64,000 bases of DNA from Candidatus Nitrosopumilus sediminis (GCF_000299395.1 NC_018656.1:186001-250000); one strand, 5' to 3'; positions 52,170 through 61,836 are shown, numbered from the stretch's first letter. Translations and numbers: made by a program. Notes: a model not told the origin generated them from the letters alone.

Positions 52170-53953
52170 TGCTTGTAATAGAAGTTTCCAGTTGATTTTT
52201 GATCTTTATCTAACCTGCTTTCTAATTTATTTACACGGGGTCTTAGACTTTTTTCATCTCTTCTAAATGACATGTCAAGTGATTTTAGAAATCTATTCAT
52301 GGCTTCTGCTTTTGGCATAGGTGATGTAGCAATTCCTGCAGATCCTGATTCTCCCTCAAATATTATCATTGAATCTGAAATTAGATCCATCAGTTGTAAA
52401 TCATGATCAATGATTATCGCTGATTTTCCAAAAGAACGAACAAATTTTTGTAAAAATTTTGCAACTGCAATTCTATCTTCTACATCCAAAAATGCTGATG
52501 GTTCATCTAGTGCATACAAATCAACTTTTTGCAATAGGCATGATGCAACGGCTACTTTTTGCAGTTCTCCTCCAGAAAGATTCTTGATTGATTTATTATA
52601 CAGTTTTTTGATTTTTAATGGATCTAGAATTTGTTCTTCTTCCATACTACCTTCAACTGGATTTTCATTTGCTTTATCTAGAACTGATATGACTTCCACA
52701 TCAAGATCGTTTTGAAGATATTGTGGTTTGTATGCAATCTTTAATTTTTTATCAATATGACCTACATCTGGCTTTTCAACCCCTGCAATCATTTTCATCA
52801 TAGTTGTTTTACCAAGCGCATTAGCTCCCATAATTCCTAAAACTTCTCCTTTTCTTACTCTTCCAGGCTCAATTGTTACTGAAAATGAAGGATATTTTTT
52901 CTCCAGTTTAGGATATGTGAGAATATCACTACCTTCTTGAAAAATATCTGTAACTGAAGATGATACATCAAAAGAGAATTTTTTATCCCTAAATCTTACA
53001 TTTTCATTTGGTAAATATCCATCAAGGAAAACATTGATTCCAACTTTTGTAGATAGAATACTTGAGACAATTCCATATGCTGTAGGTTCTCCATACAACA
53101 CTTCGATATAATCACTTAGAAAATCTAGTAATGTTAAATCATGTTCTACTACCATTACACTTTTCCCAATTTTTGCCAAATTTTGTATTACTCGCGCAAC
53201 ACCTGTTCTTTGAAATACATCATTATACGATGATGGTTCATCAAAAAAGTAAAACTCTGTATCTTTTGATGCCGCAGCTGCAACTGCAATTCTTTGTAAT
53301 TCTCCACCACTTAATTCCTTTAAACTCTGTTCCATAGAGTTCTCTAATCCTAATTCTTTGATCAGTTCTCTTGATACTCCGCGTTCATCATATTTGTCGA
53401 GGAGTTCTTTTCCAGTTCCATCAAATGCCTGAGCAATATGATGAACTTGCTGTGGTTTTATTGATGCTCTGATTTGTTTTTGTTCAATTTTTTCAAAATG
53501 TTGTTTGAGTTCTGTTCCACTGTAATGTTTTAAAATTTCATCCCATTCAGGTGGGTTATCATATCTTCCCAAATTTGGTTTAAGATTTCCTGATAGTATG
53601 TTGACTACCGTACTTTTTCCCATCCCATTTCTACCTAATAATCCAACAACTTCTCCCTTCTTTGGTGTGGGTAATTTGTAAAGTCGAAATGAATTCATTC
53701 CATACTGATGAATTTTGTCCGTAGCTAGTTCGCTTGCTAGGTTGACAATTGTTATTGCATCAAATGGGCATACTTTGACACAAATTCCGCATCCATTACA
53801 AATATCCTCATCAATTTGAGCTTTCTTTGATTCTTCGTTAATAGTGACACATTCTGCGCCTGATTTGTTGACTGGGCAATATTTTATACATTCTAAACCA
53901 CATTTTTGTGGCTGACATAGATCCTGATCTAAAACTGCTACTCTATGAGTCAT
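52166..53953 (-). CDS. Ribosome recycling ATPase ABCE1/Rli1
   Basis: 595 residues, diagnostic architecture: N-terminal Fe-S domain (CQPQKCGLECIKYCP, then CNGCGICVKVCPFDAI), then two ABC ATPase domains with Walker A GRNGMGKST near 108 and GANALGKTT near 375 and signature LSGGELQR near 215 and LSGGELQKVA near 460. It splits terminated ribosomes. Single copy in every archaeal genome, so a good marker. Confidence 0.96.
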   Translation of the reverse strand: MTHRVAVLDQDLCQPQKCGLECIKYCPVNKSGAECVTINEESKKAQIDEDICNGCGICVKVCPFDAITIVNLASELATDKIHQYGMNSFRLYKLPTPKKGEVVGLLGRNGMGKSTVVNILSGNLKPNLGRYDNPPEWDEILKHYSGTELKQHFEKIEQKQIRASIKPQQVHHIAQAFDGTGKELLDKYDERGVSRELIKELGLENSMEQSLKELSGGELQRIAVAAAASKDTEFYFFDEPSSYNDVFQRTGVARVIQNLAKIGKSVMVVEHDLTLLDFLSDYIEVLYGEPTAYGIVSSILSTKVGINVFLDGYLPNENVRFRDKKFSFDVSSSVTDIFQEGSDILTYPKLEKKYPSFSVTIEPGRVRKGEVLGIMGANALGKTTMMKMIAGVEKPDVGHIDKKLKIAYKPQYLQNDLDVEVISVLDKANENPVEGSMEEEQILDPLKIKKLYNKSIKNLSGGELQKVAVASCLLQKVDLYALDEPSAFLDVEDRIAVAKFLQKFVRSFGKSAIIIDHDLQLMDLISDSMIIFEGESGSAGIATSPMPKAEAMNRFLKSLDMSFRRDEKSLRPRVNKLESRLDKDQKSTGNFYYKH

Positions 53954-54048
53954 GTTGTAATCGAGTATTTTCTTTGCTTTATACCTATTTTGAGCATCAC
54001 CAAATCCGGCGTTACGTTAATAGATGAGAATTTGACATCTAATTTCAA

Positions 54049-54161
54049 GCCGGCCATAGCGTTAGGGTGCGACCCAATCCCGTTCCGAACTTGGAAGTCA
54101 AACCTGACGTCGCTGTTGTGCTACTAAGATGCGAGAGCTCTTGGGAAGCAACAGTGCTGGC
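54049..54161 (+). rRNA. 5S ribosomal RNA
   Basis: Closing helix GCCGGC.../...GTGCTGGC, loop A-B region TAGGGTGCGACCC, the conserved CCCGTTCCGAACTTGGAAGT that pairs into helix III, and the later CTCTTGGGAAGC. It stands alone between ABCE1 and a zinc-finger gene with no 16S or 23S nearby, as is normal in this phylum. Ends are approximate to a few bases. Confidence 0.9.
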
Positions 54162-54210
54162 ATTTTCTATTATACAATCAATCTTTTAATACTGACTTGA
54201 TTGGATTGAT

Positions 54211-54348
54211 ATGAATTCAATGCCTAATTGTAGTGTATGTGGAGAAATATGTGACAATGATATTAGATTGCTAAACCATATGATGGAAAAACATGGTTGG
54301 AGAAATCCTAATGTTGGAACTCCTGACAGAAACAGTAGAGGATACTAA
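54211..54348 (+). CDS. Small C2H2 zinc-finger protein
   Basis: 45 residues, ATG start. CSVCGEICDNDIRLLNHMMEKHG carries a C-x2-C, then a helix ending H-x4-H, a single classical C2H2 finger; the remainder is NPNVGTPDRNSRGY. Encoded just downstream of the 5S rRNA. It may bind RNA or DNA; function unknown. Below the length that most ORF callers accept. Confidence 0.75.
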   Translation: MNSMPNCSVCGEICDNDIRLLNHMMEKHGWRNPNVGTPDRNSRGY

Positions 54349-54350
54349 TT

Positions 54351-55820
54351 CTATAATCTCTGCAAATAATCTAAAATCAATCTTACACCAAAACCTGTAG
54401 CACCTTTTGGATTGTATGACTTTTCTTTTGTAGAACTTTGTGTCCATGCAACTCCTGCAATGTCAATATGAACCCATGGTGTTTTTTCAATAGCATTTTT
54501 CAAAAATGCTGCAGCTGTAATAGTTCCGGCTGCTTTACCTATTCCAACATTTTTCATATCTGCAACCTCTGATTTTATCATGTCCATATAGTCTTGGTTT
54601 AATGGAAGTTCCCACACTTCTTCTGTAGTTCTTTTAGAGGATTCATTAATTTTCTTTGTTAGTTTTTCATCATTTGAAATTACTGCAGCAACATTGGTGC
54701 CAAGTGCTACAATACATGCACCTGTAAGAGTTGCAAAATCAATAATTGCTTTTGGAGAATATTGTTTTTCTCCATATGATAATGCATCAGATAGAATCAA
54801 TCTACCTTCTGCATCTGTATTTAGAATTTCTGCAGTTTTTCCACTATACAGTTTGATAATATCTCCCGGCCTATATGATTCTCCTCCTGGCATATTTTCT
54901 ACTGACGGAATAATACCAACAACATTGAGTGGTAGTTTTAATTCTGAAACTGCTTTCATTATTCCTAATACAGTACATCCTCCACATTTGTCAAATTTCA
55001 TTTCATCCATTGCACTTCCTGGCTTTAACGAAATACCTCCTGTGTCAAATGTGACTGCCTTTCCTACTAGTACAATTGGTTTCTCATTTCTTGGTCCATG
55101 ATTATGTTCTAAAATAATTAATTTTGGTTGATTTTTACTTCCCTGACCCACTGCAGAAATTCCACCAAACCCCTTCTTCTTTAATTCAGGTTCAGAAATT
55201 ATACTACATTTCATTTTATTCTTTGAAATACTTCTTGCAAAATTTGCTAATGTTGTAGGTGTACATTCGTTAGGAGGTAGGTTAGCAATACTTTTAGTAA
55301 AAATAGCTCCATTTGCAACAATTTCAGACGTCTTGATGGTTTTGGAAATCTTTGTTGATTTTGAAACTATTATGGTTAAGTTAGGATCAGATCCTGTTTT
55401 CTCTGATTTGAATTTGTCAAATTTGTAAAGAGCCATTTTGCTGCCTTCTATAATTTGAGAAATTGTGGAATTTGGTTCATTTACAAAACTTGGAGGAGAA
55501 ATTATAGAAAATTCTTTTAATTTCAATTCTCTAGCTTTCTGAGCAATTTTGCCTGAAACAAATCTAATGGTATCATTTGTCAAGTTCTCTTTTTTGCCTA
55601 TGCCGGCAAGAAGAATTCTTTGTATGGATTTTTTTTCAGATAATGGTATGATGCTTAATTTTCCCAATTTTCCTTCCATATCTTTAAGGGATTGATTGAT
55701 AACATTGGTAGTTTTTGCATCAAATTTTGGTAATCCTAAAACCTTACTATCATTTTCTAATACAAATCCGCAAAGTAGATTTGTTTTCTTTTTTGATGAA
55801 TTCGCTGTTTTAATTTTCAC
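54351..55820 (-). CDS. pepA: Leucyl aminopeptidase (M17)
   Basis: 489 residues. The C-terminal catalytic domain has VGKAVTFDTGGISLKPG near 235 (metal-binding Asp/Lys), and the family signature NTDAEGRLILSDAL near 315, with DFATLTGACIVALG after it. The N-terminal 150 residues are the macro-like domain. Cytoplasmic peptidase releasing N-terminal residues. Confidence 0.94.
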   Translation of the reverse strand: MKIKTANSSKKKTNLLCGFVLENDSKVLGLPKFDAKTTNVINQSLKDMEGKLGKLSIIPLSEKKSIQRILLAGIGKKENLTNDTIRFVSGKIAQKARELKLKEFSIISPPSFVNEPNSTISQIIEGSKMALYKFDKFKSEKTGSDPNLTIIVSKSTKISKTIKTSEIVANGAIFTKSIANLPPNECTPTTLANFARSISKNKMKCSIISEPELKKKGFGGISAVGQGSKNQPKLIILEHNHGPRNEKPIVLVGKAVTFDTGGISLKPGSAMDEMKFDKCGGCTVLGIMKAVSELKLPLNVVGIIPSVENMPGGESYRPGDIIKLYSGKTAEILNTDAEGRLILSDALSYGEKQYSPKAIIDFATLTGACIVALGTNVAAVISNDEKLTKKINESSKRTTEEVWELPLNQDYMDMIKSEVADMKNVGIGKAAGTITAAAFLKNAIEKTPWVHIDIAGVAWTQSSTKEKSYNPKGATGFGVRLILDYLQRL

Positions 55821-55857
55821 TATAAAATTCTGTTTTTTAAAGTAATATTTAGATTTA

Positions 55858-56232
55858 CTATAGATCTATTGTTTTACTATTTGTAATTAGACTGGATGAT
55901 CTAACAAACACTGCTTTGATCGTTTTACAATCTTGTTTACAATCATCGCTACGAATTGAGAGTTGTTTTTTTGTTTTTTCAGAGAAAATGGATTTTATTA
56001 GTGGAAGCAATGCAGCTCTTCCTCCATGTGCTCTTTTATCACCAATTAGCCAAAACATGTCCAGAGCTGATTCATCCAAAATTTCTTCCCTAATTCTTTT
56101 ACCGAATTCTGAATAATGTCCTACCATTGTAATTCTCCCTCTGGCGAAAAAATTGACAATTTTTACAAATTTCATACACAAATAGCATTGATTATCAAAT
56201 AACATTATTGGGACATTTTCTTTAATTTCCAT
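55858..56232 (-). CDS. DCC-family (DUF393) thiol-disulfide oxidoreductase-like protein
   Basis: 124 residues. The family signature D-x-x-C-x-x-C appears as FDNQCYLCMKFVKIV near residue 13, with MFWLIGDKRAHGGRAALLPL in the middle. The family is thioredoxin-like and of uncertain substrate. The C-terminus has an extra Cys pair (DDCKQDCK). Convergent with nothing; divergent from the YkgJ-like gene. Confidence 0.75.
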   Translation of the reverse strand: MEIKENVPIMLFDNQCYLCMKFVKIVNFFARGRITMVGHYSEFGKRIREEILDESALDMFWLIGDKRAHGGRAALLPLIKSIFSEKTKKQLSIRSDDCKQDCKTIKAVFVRSSSLITNSKTIDL

Positions 56233-56300
56233 GATAATACATAGTAACGATCAAATTAAAATTTTACAAACTTAATATCTGAAATTCATTTTGATAGTTT

Positions 56301-56867
56301 ATGAAATTAATTTCAAAGGGTTATGATTCCGGCAATGATGAGACTGGAGAATTTCCATGTGTTTCATGTCATACAAATTGCTGTAAAGAATATGTGATAT
56401 TTGTCAATGCTCATGATGTTTACCGTCTCTCTATCGGACTGGGGTTGGCTCCTGAGAGTTTTTTAGATGTTTATGGTGCAAAGGACTATTCTTTAGGAAT
56501 TAAGGTAAAAGAAGGTCTGATAGATCTTGCTTTGAAACAAAATAATGGTGCATGTAAATTCCTCGAAGAAACTAAAGATGTCTTTAGATGTACAGTAAAT
56601 GATATCAAGCCTGGAGTGTGCAAATCATATCCATTTGAAATGAAAAATGGGAAATTGAATCAGATGACTAGTATGATGTGCCCTATAGATTGGGATATCG
56701 CAAAATTTGAGGAAATGATGATAACCCATCTTAAAAAAGATGAATTTGAATGGAAGTTCTATGATAAACTTGTAAAGGAATGGAATACAAAACATTGGAG
56801 AAAAAAACCATTATCTGCATTTTTGAAATTTATGTTAGATAAAGTAGAATCCTCTTTGATCTCTTGA
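56301..56867 (+). CDS. YkgJ-family cysteine-cluster protein
   Basis: 188 residues. FPCVSCHTNCCKEYVIF near 12 (C-x2-C-x3-C-C), GACKFLEETKDVFRCTV near 80, and KPGVCKSYPFEM near 105 are the conserved groups of the YkgJ/zinc- or iron-chelating family. May bind Zn or an Fe-S cluster; role not defined. Confidence 0.85.
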   Translation: MKLISKGYDSGNDETGEFPCVSCHTNCCKEYVIFVNAHDVYRLSIGLGLAPESFLDVYGAKDYSLGIKVKEGLIDLALKQNNGACKFLEETKDVFRCTVNDIKPGVCKSYPFEMKNGKLNQMTSMMCPIDWDIAKFEEMMITHLKKDEFEWKFYDKLVKEWNTKHWRKKPLSAFLKFMLDKVESSLIS

Positions 56868-56940
56868 CTCTTGATGTATTCAATTAGCGGTTTTCTTTTA
56901 GAAGTAGATTTTTATTCAATTTACAAGTATAACGTTGCAA

Positions 56941-58607
56941 ATGGGGCTTAATTATTATCAAATAAAAAAAATATTCTTAGAGCCCGTAAATTAGTCATTA
57001 AAGGAACTAATGCTGCTGGATCTGGTCATCCTGGGGGCTCTTTTTCTATGGCAGAAATTTTAGGTTGTTTGTTCAACAAATATCTAAAATTTGATCCTAA
57101 AAATCCACAATGGGAAGATAGAGATCGTTTAGTTTTATCAAAAGGACATGCTGCTCCTGGACTATTTTCTAATATGTCAGTTGCAGGATATTTTCCAGAG
57201 TCTGAAATTGAAACTTTACGTAAATTTGGAAGTAAATTACAAGGACATCCAGATCTCAAGTGTCCTGGGATAGAGTTCTGTGGTGGTTCTTTAGGTACTG
57301 GATTATCATATTCTATAGGGATTGCACTTGCTGCAAAAATTGATTCTAAAAGTCACCATGTCTATACCATCATTGGAGATGGGGAGTCTGATGAAGGACA
57401 AGTTTGGGAGGCTGCAATGACTGCTTCAAAATACAAAGTTGATAATCTGACTGCTTTTCTTGATAGAAATTTCCTTCAACAAGACTCGTACACTGAAAAA
57501 GTCATGCCTCTTGATGAAAAATTGGAAGGTGATAATATTTCTGAAATGTGGAAAGATGCGTCGCGTTGGAAAACCGGGGATAAATGGAGATCATTTGGTT
57601 GGAATGTAATTGAAATTGACGGACATCGTATAGAACAAATTAATGCAGCAATTGCAAAAGCAAATGTCACAAAAGGCGTTCCTACAATAATAATTTCTAG
57701 AACTATCAAGGGAAAATCTATAGAGCACATGGAAGACAATCCACAATGGCATGGGAAAGCTCCTGATTCTGATGTTGTCCCTATGATTAATCTTGAATTG
57801 GATTCACAGTTCATGATTTCACCATCAATTATTGCAGGAGATATGACAAATTTAGAAAATGAAATTAAACGATGTGTGTCTGGTAGGGCAGATTACATTC
57901 ATCTTGATGTAATGGATGGACAGTTTGTACCGACAAAAACTTTCGATCATAACAAAATCAAAGAACTAAGACCATTAACAGTAATTCCTTTTGACACTCA
58001 CTTGATGATAAATGAACCTGTAAAATATGTTAAAGACTATATCGATGCGGGCAGTGACATTATCACTGTTCATGCAGAAGTTACTGATGAATCTAGTTTT
58101 GGAGAAATTCATGATTTGTTAAAACAAAATCAAGTTGGTGTAGGATTCTCAATAAATCCAGACACTGAACTACCTGAATGGTCTTACAAATTTTTAGAAT
58201 CACTTGATCAGTTAATTGTAATGTCTGTAGTACCTGGAAAATCTGGTCAAAAATACATTGAAGAGACACATGCTAAAATGTCTAGATTGAACTCTGTTCT
58301 AAAAGAACATAATTTTACAGGCTATATTGAGGCTGACGGGGGTGTAAATCTTGAAAATATTGGTTCTATATTTGCAGATGGTGCACGGGTTTTTGTTGGA
58401 GGTGGTGCTATTATTGGACAACAAGATGTTCGAGCTGCCATTAGAGATTTTAGAACTGAGGTGTTAAAATCTAGAAGACGAAATTTACTTGATAAAGCAA
58501 ATGAATTAGGTGGGACCGAATTGGTAAACAAATGGATTGGCCTACACGTAATTGGAGAAAAACAAGATCAAATTAAAAAAATTGCACAGGAGGCAGGGTA
58601 TCTTTGA
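56941..58607 (+). CDS. Fused transketolase N-terminal half / ribulose-phosphate 3-epimerase; start needs a frameshift
   Basis: Two domains in one frame. Residues of the first about 290 are the TPP-binding half of transketolase: GSGHPGGSFSMAE, GTGLSYSIGIALAAK, IIGDGESDEGQVWEAAMTA (GDG...N), with an extra loop of about 25 residues before KWRSFGW. Then MISPSIIAGDM starts a full ribulose-phosphate 3-epimerase (HLDVMDGQFVP, THLMINEPV, VMSVVPGKSGQ, EADGGVN) and a 45-residue tail. The transketolase His in GHP lies upstream of the first in-frame ATG (57048), and the frame back to the stop at 56949 holds no ATG, GTG or TTG. ATG 56941 joins this frame only if one extra A is read in the eight-A run 56964-56971. 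Confidence 0.8.
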
Positions 58608-59578
58608 ATGAACCTATAATGACTGATATGCGTTCAGAATATTCCAAAACATTAATTCAATTAGGAAAAGAAAATCCAAACATTGTTGTTTTAGGTGCAG
58701 ATACAACTGATTCGCTTAAAACTTCTGGATTTGGAAAAGAATTTCCGGAGAGATTTTTCAATGTAGGTATTGCTGAAGCAAACCTTGTAACTATTTCAGC
58801 CGGATTAGCTGCATCTGGAAAAACATCTTTTGCTAGCACTTATGCAATATTTCTACCTGGTAGGGCAGTTGATCAAATTCGAAATAATATTGCTTATCCC
58901 TCACCACCTGGAAAAAAAGGTCTTAACGTAAAATTAGTTACATCCCATGGTGGTTTATCCGTAGGTCCTGATGGTGGTTCTCATCAACAAATTGAAGATA
59001 TTGCAATAATGAGAGTTATTCCAAATTTCCGAGTTTTTATCCCTGCTGATACTATTGCTGTTTCAAAATTAACACAATTAATGGCAAATGAATATGGGCC
59101 ATTTTACATGAGAATGGCAAGATCTGCAACACCTTTAGTTCACTCTGATTCTCAGGAATTTCAAATTGGAAAAGGTATTACGATGAGGGATGGCTCTGAT
59201 TGCACTATTGTTGCATGTGGTATAACTGTCAGAATGGCTTTAGAGGCTGCTGAATCTTTACAGCAAGAAGGAATTTCTTGTAGAGTTTTGGATATGTTTT
59301 CAATTAAACCCATTGACAATCAATTATTAGAAAAAGCTGCTAGAGAAACTGGTTGTATTGTGACAACTGAGGAACATAATATTTTTGGCGGAATGGGTTC
59401 TGCTGTAGCTGAATCTATTTCTGAATCTTATCCTGTACCTATAAAGAGAATTGGAGCCCAAGATATGTTTGGAGAGTCTGCACGAGATAATGAAATTCCA
59501 TTACTCTTAGAAAAACATGGAATAACATCTTTTAATATGGCAAAACAAGTCAAAGAAATTAGGAGTAAAAAATTATGA
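58604..59578 (+). CDS. Transketolase C-terminal half
   Basis: 324 residues. Pyrimidine-binding domain with PERFFNVGIAEANLVTISAGLAA near 45 (the catalytic Glu in GIAEAN) and VTSHGGLSVGPDGGSHQQIEDI near 110, then the C-terminal domain (GCIVTTEEHNIFGGMG). Forms the heterodimer-like active site with the product of the preceding gene. TTG start overlapping the previous stop by 4 nt (TTGA). Confidence 0.93.
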   Translation: MNEPIMTDMRSEYSKTLIQLGKENPNIVVLGADTTDSLKTSGFGKEFPERFFNVGIAEANLVTISAGLAASGKTSFASTYAIFLPGRAVDQIRNNIAYPSPPGKKGLNVKLVTSHGGLSVGPDGGSHQQIEDIAIMRVIPNFRVFIPADTIAVSKLTQLMANEYGPFYMRMARSATPLVHSDSQEFQIGKGITMRDGSDCTIVACGITVRMALEAAESLQQEGISCRVLDMFSIKPIDNQLLEKAARETGCIVTTEEHNIFGGMGSAVAESISESYPVPIKRIGAQDMFGESARDNEIPLLLEKHGITSFNMAKQVKEIRSKKL

Positions 59579-60246
59579 AAATTTTCCTAGATACTGCTAA
59601 TCTCGAATCAATTAGAAAATTTAACGACATGGGACTGTTAGATGGAATCACTACAAATCCTTCACTCATGTCAAAAGAAGGAGGAAATCCCAAGGATGCA
59701 ATGGAAGAGATTACAAAAATCATCAAAGGTGATGTAAGTTTAGAAGTTGTCAGTACTGAATATTCAGGAATGATAGAAGAAGGTAAGCGTCTTCGTCAAT
59801 ATGGGGAAAATGTTGTAGTAAAAGTTCCTATGACACCTGATGGTCTTAAAGCATGCAAATCCCTATCCTCTGAAGGAATTCCTGTGAATGTCACATTGGT
59901 ATTTTCTGCAAATCAAGCTTTACTTGCAGCAAAATCTGGTGCAAAATATGTCAGTCCATTTATTGGAAGACTAGATGATATTGGACAAAATGGCATGGAT
60001 CTGATTAAAGAAATTAAAGAAATATTTGAACACTATAAAGATACTTTAAAAACGCAAATTCTTGTTGCAAGTGTACGTCATCCTTTACATGTTATAGATG
60101 CTGCAAAAATTGGTGCAGACGTTGTTACACTACCTCCTATAGTTTTGGATAAAATGTTACAACACCCTTTGACAAAAATTGGCTTGGAAAATTTCCTTGC
60201 TGATTGGGACAAATTAAAATCTGGAAATCCTGATATCAAAATATAG
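59575..60246 (+). CDS. tal: Transaldolase (FSA/TalC type)
   Basis: 223 residues. MKIFLDTANLESIRKFNDMG, GLLDGITTNPSLM near 20, VVVKVPMTPDGLKACKSL near 82 (the Schiff-base Lys region KVPMT), and SPFIGRLDDIGQNGM near 125. Small transaldolase of the fructose-6-phosphate aldolase group. It overlaps the transketolase gene by ATGA, giving a four-activity pentose-phosphate operon. Confidence 0.93.
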   Translation: MKIFLDTANLESIRKFNDMGLLDGITTNPSLMSKEGGNPKDAMEEITKIIKGDVSLEVVSTEYSGMIEEGKRLRQYGENVVVKVPMTPDGLKACKSLSSEGIPVNVTLVFSANQALLAAKSGAKYVSPFIGRLDDIGQNGMDLIKEIKEIFEHYKDTLKTQILVASVRHPLHVIDAAKIGADVVTLPPIVLDKMLQHPLTKIGLENFLADWDKLKSGNPDIKI

Positions 60247-60296
60247 ATAAAATTAACTAAGGATGAAACTATAAAAATTAAAAAATAGAGGCTTTA

Positions 60297-60569
60297 CTAC
60301 TGTGTTCCTTTATTCCTACTTTTTCTTGAACCAGTTCCTCTACCTGTAACTCTAGTCATTCCCTCAGTTGAAGGTCTGGCTTTTGGATCAGGCATGTCTC
60401 CTAGTTTTCTTGAACCAGTTCCACGACCTGTATGAACCATTCTTCCTGCTGATGCTTTTTTCCTTGCTTCTTGGATCTTTCTAAATTCATCTCCAGACCA
60501 TTTTGAAGCATCTTCATCAACTTCGATAGTTCCGGTTCCTCTACCAGTTCTTATTCTAATTTTCCCCAT
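60297..60569 (-). CDS. GRGTG-repeat protein, unknown
   Basis: 90 residues, basic. The motif TGRGTG occurs three times (about residues 8, 47 and 75), twice continuing as TGRGTGSRK; between copies 1 and 2 lies a helical DEDASKWSGDEFRKIQEARKKASAG. No family recognised. Repeated Gly-Arg-Gly loops with basic neighbours suggest nucleic-acid or phosphate contacts; that is inference. Three near-identical DNA words (TTCTTGAACCAGTTCC and variants) mirror the protein repeat. Confidence 0.6.
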   Translation of the reverse strand: MGKIRIRTGRGTGTIEVDEDASKWSGDEFRKIQEARKKASAGRMVHTGRGTGSRKLGDMPDPKARPSTEGMTRVTGRGTGSRKSRNKGTQ

Positions 60570-60628
60570 GATTTAGGTTAAATTATCTTGTATTTAATTA
60601 AGCTCATTTTTTGTAAGATTTGCTAGTT

Positions 60629-61651
60629 TTAACTACTAATCCATCCTAATTTCTTGAAATACGCAAACATCATGATTGCTGGAATTGCAGATGCAATAAT
60701 TACAATAATGAATGTTGTAAATGGTCCTAAGATCAAAATATCACTTCCAATTCCTCCTGGTAAATCAACATTCATTCCATAAAATGTACCAATCACCGTA
60801 GATGGAATTGCTAACGTGAAAATTATTGTTAAAACTGCAAGAACTTTGTTTGTTTTTTCAGTGCTTAACACAAAGTCTGTATCTTTGTAAATTTCCATAG
60901 TTTCCCTTGATTCTTCCAATGTCTCAATTACTTTGTCAATGTGGTCGATTACATCGTCATAATATAATGTAATTTCATCATCATCGCTACCTGAAAATCT
61001 TTTAACATTTTTTGCTATTTCTAATACAAATTTCTTTAATGGGTTCACTATTCTTCTTAACCTGTTAATTTCCCTTCTGAGTAAAGCGATACTTCTTGCT
61101 ACTGGTTTTGTTTCATCAAAAACCCTATCTTCAATTTCATCAAGATTTGCAATAATCTTCCTTGATGTATGTAAAAGATCATCAACTAACACATCCAAGA
61201 TTTCATGAAGTAACATTCCTGACGATCTTCCTAATAGTGTATTCTTTCTTTGTTGGTCAGAATTTGATTTACAAATATCTACTAATTCTACTAATGGCTT
61301 AAGATCCCCCTGATGAACAGTGACTAGAAAGTCCTTTCCTACAAATATTGACAATTGACTGTTTTTTGATATTGCTATTTTTTGTGCTAGTGGTGGAAAA
61401 TGAAGGATCACAAAGAAGTGGTCATCATAACTATCTAATTTTGGAAGCTCAAATTTGGTCATACAATCTTCGATGTTTAATTCATTGAAATCGTATTTTT
61501 CAGCTAATTTTTCAACATCATTTCTATCTGGATTTTGTAAATCGGTCCATACAAATTTTTCACCTTGAATGGTTTCAATCTTACTTTCTATGGTTGTCTC
61601 GACTGTTTTTCTAGTGGAGCGTAACCTATTTCTGATGAATCCTTTCCTCAT
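60629..61651 (-). CDS. corA: CorA-family magnesium/cobalt transporter
   Basis: 340 residues. A large cytoplasmic N-terminal alpha/beta domain and long stalk helix precede two C-terminal membrane helices; the loop between them has the GMN signature (FYGMNVDLPGG) near 295. C-terminal KKLGWISS is basic. Pentameric Mg2+ channel. Start ATG at 61651. Confidence 0.94.
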   Translation of the reverse strand: MRKGFIRNRLRSTRKTVETTIESKIETIQGEKFVWTDLQNPDRNDVEKLAEKYDFNELNIEDCMTKFELPKLDSYDDHFFVILHFPPLAQKIAISKNSQLSIFVGKDFLVTVHQGDLKPLVELVDICKSNSDQQRKNTLLGRSSGMLLHEILDVLVDDLLHTSRKIIANLDEIEDRVFDETKPVARSIALLRREINRLRRIVNPLKKFVLEIAKNVKRFSGSDDDEITLYYDDVIDHIDKVIETLEESRETMEIYKDTDFVLSTEKTNKVLAVLTIIFTLAIPSTVIGTFYGMNVDLPGGIGSDILILGPFTTFIIVIIASAIPAIMMFAYFKKLGWISS

Positions 61652-61752
61652 GTCGAAAAATACCCTGATACAACAAATTTAAAGCGATCGCTATGACCAT
61701 TTTGAAACTAATTGCATTGCTGAATTGAGGCTAGAATAATCTGATTAAATAT

Positions 61753-61836
61753 TCATTTTACCCATGGTAGAAAATAGTTAGTACCTATCCAAACAAGTCC
61801 TATGGAAATTGCCATTGCAATCCACCATTTTCGCAT
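61753..61836 (-). CDS. 27-residue single-helix membrane peptide
   Basis: ATG 61836 to TGA. The peptide begins MRKWWIAMAISIGLVWIG and ends in a short FLPWVK tail; a 20-residue hydrophobic helix with basic N-terminus and aromatic girdle. TTTATTATTG lies about 27-35 nt upstream on this strand, as for leaderless genes. The gap between corA and tRNA-His otherwise holds nothing. Likely real but unproven. Confidence 0.5.
   Translation of the reverse strand: MRKWWIAMAISIGLVWIGTNYFLPWVK

Noticed and set aside
53945-54127. Plus-strand ORF across the 5S rRNA
   Set aside because: The 5S rRNA fold and conserved loops explain the sequence; the ORF is chance.
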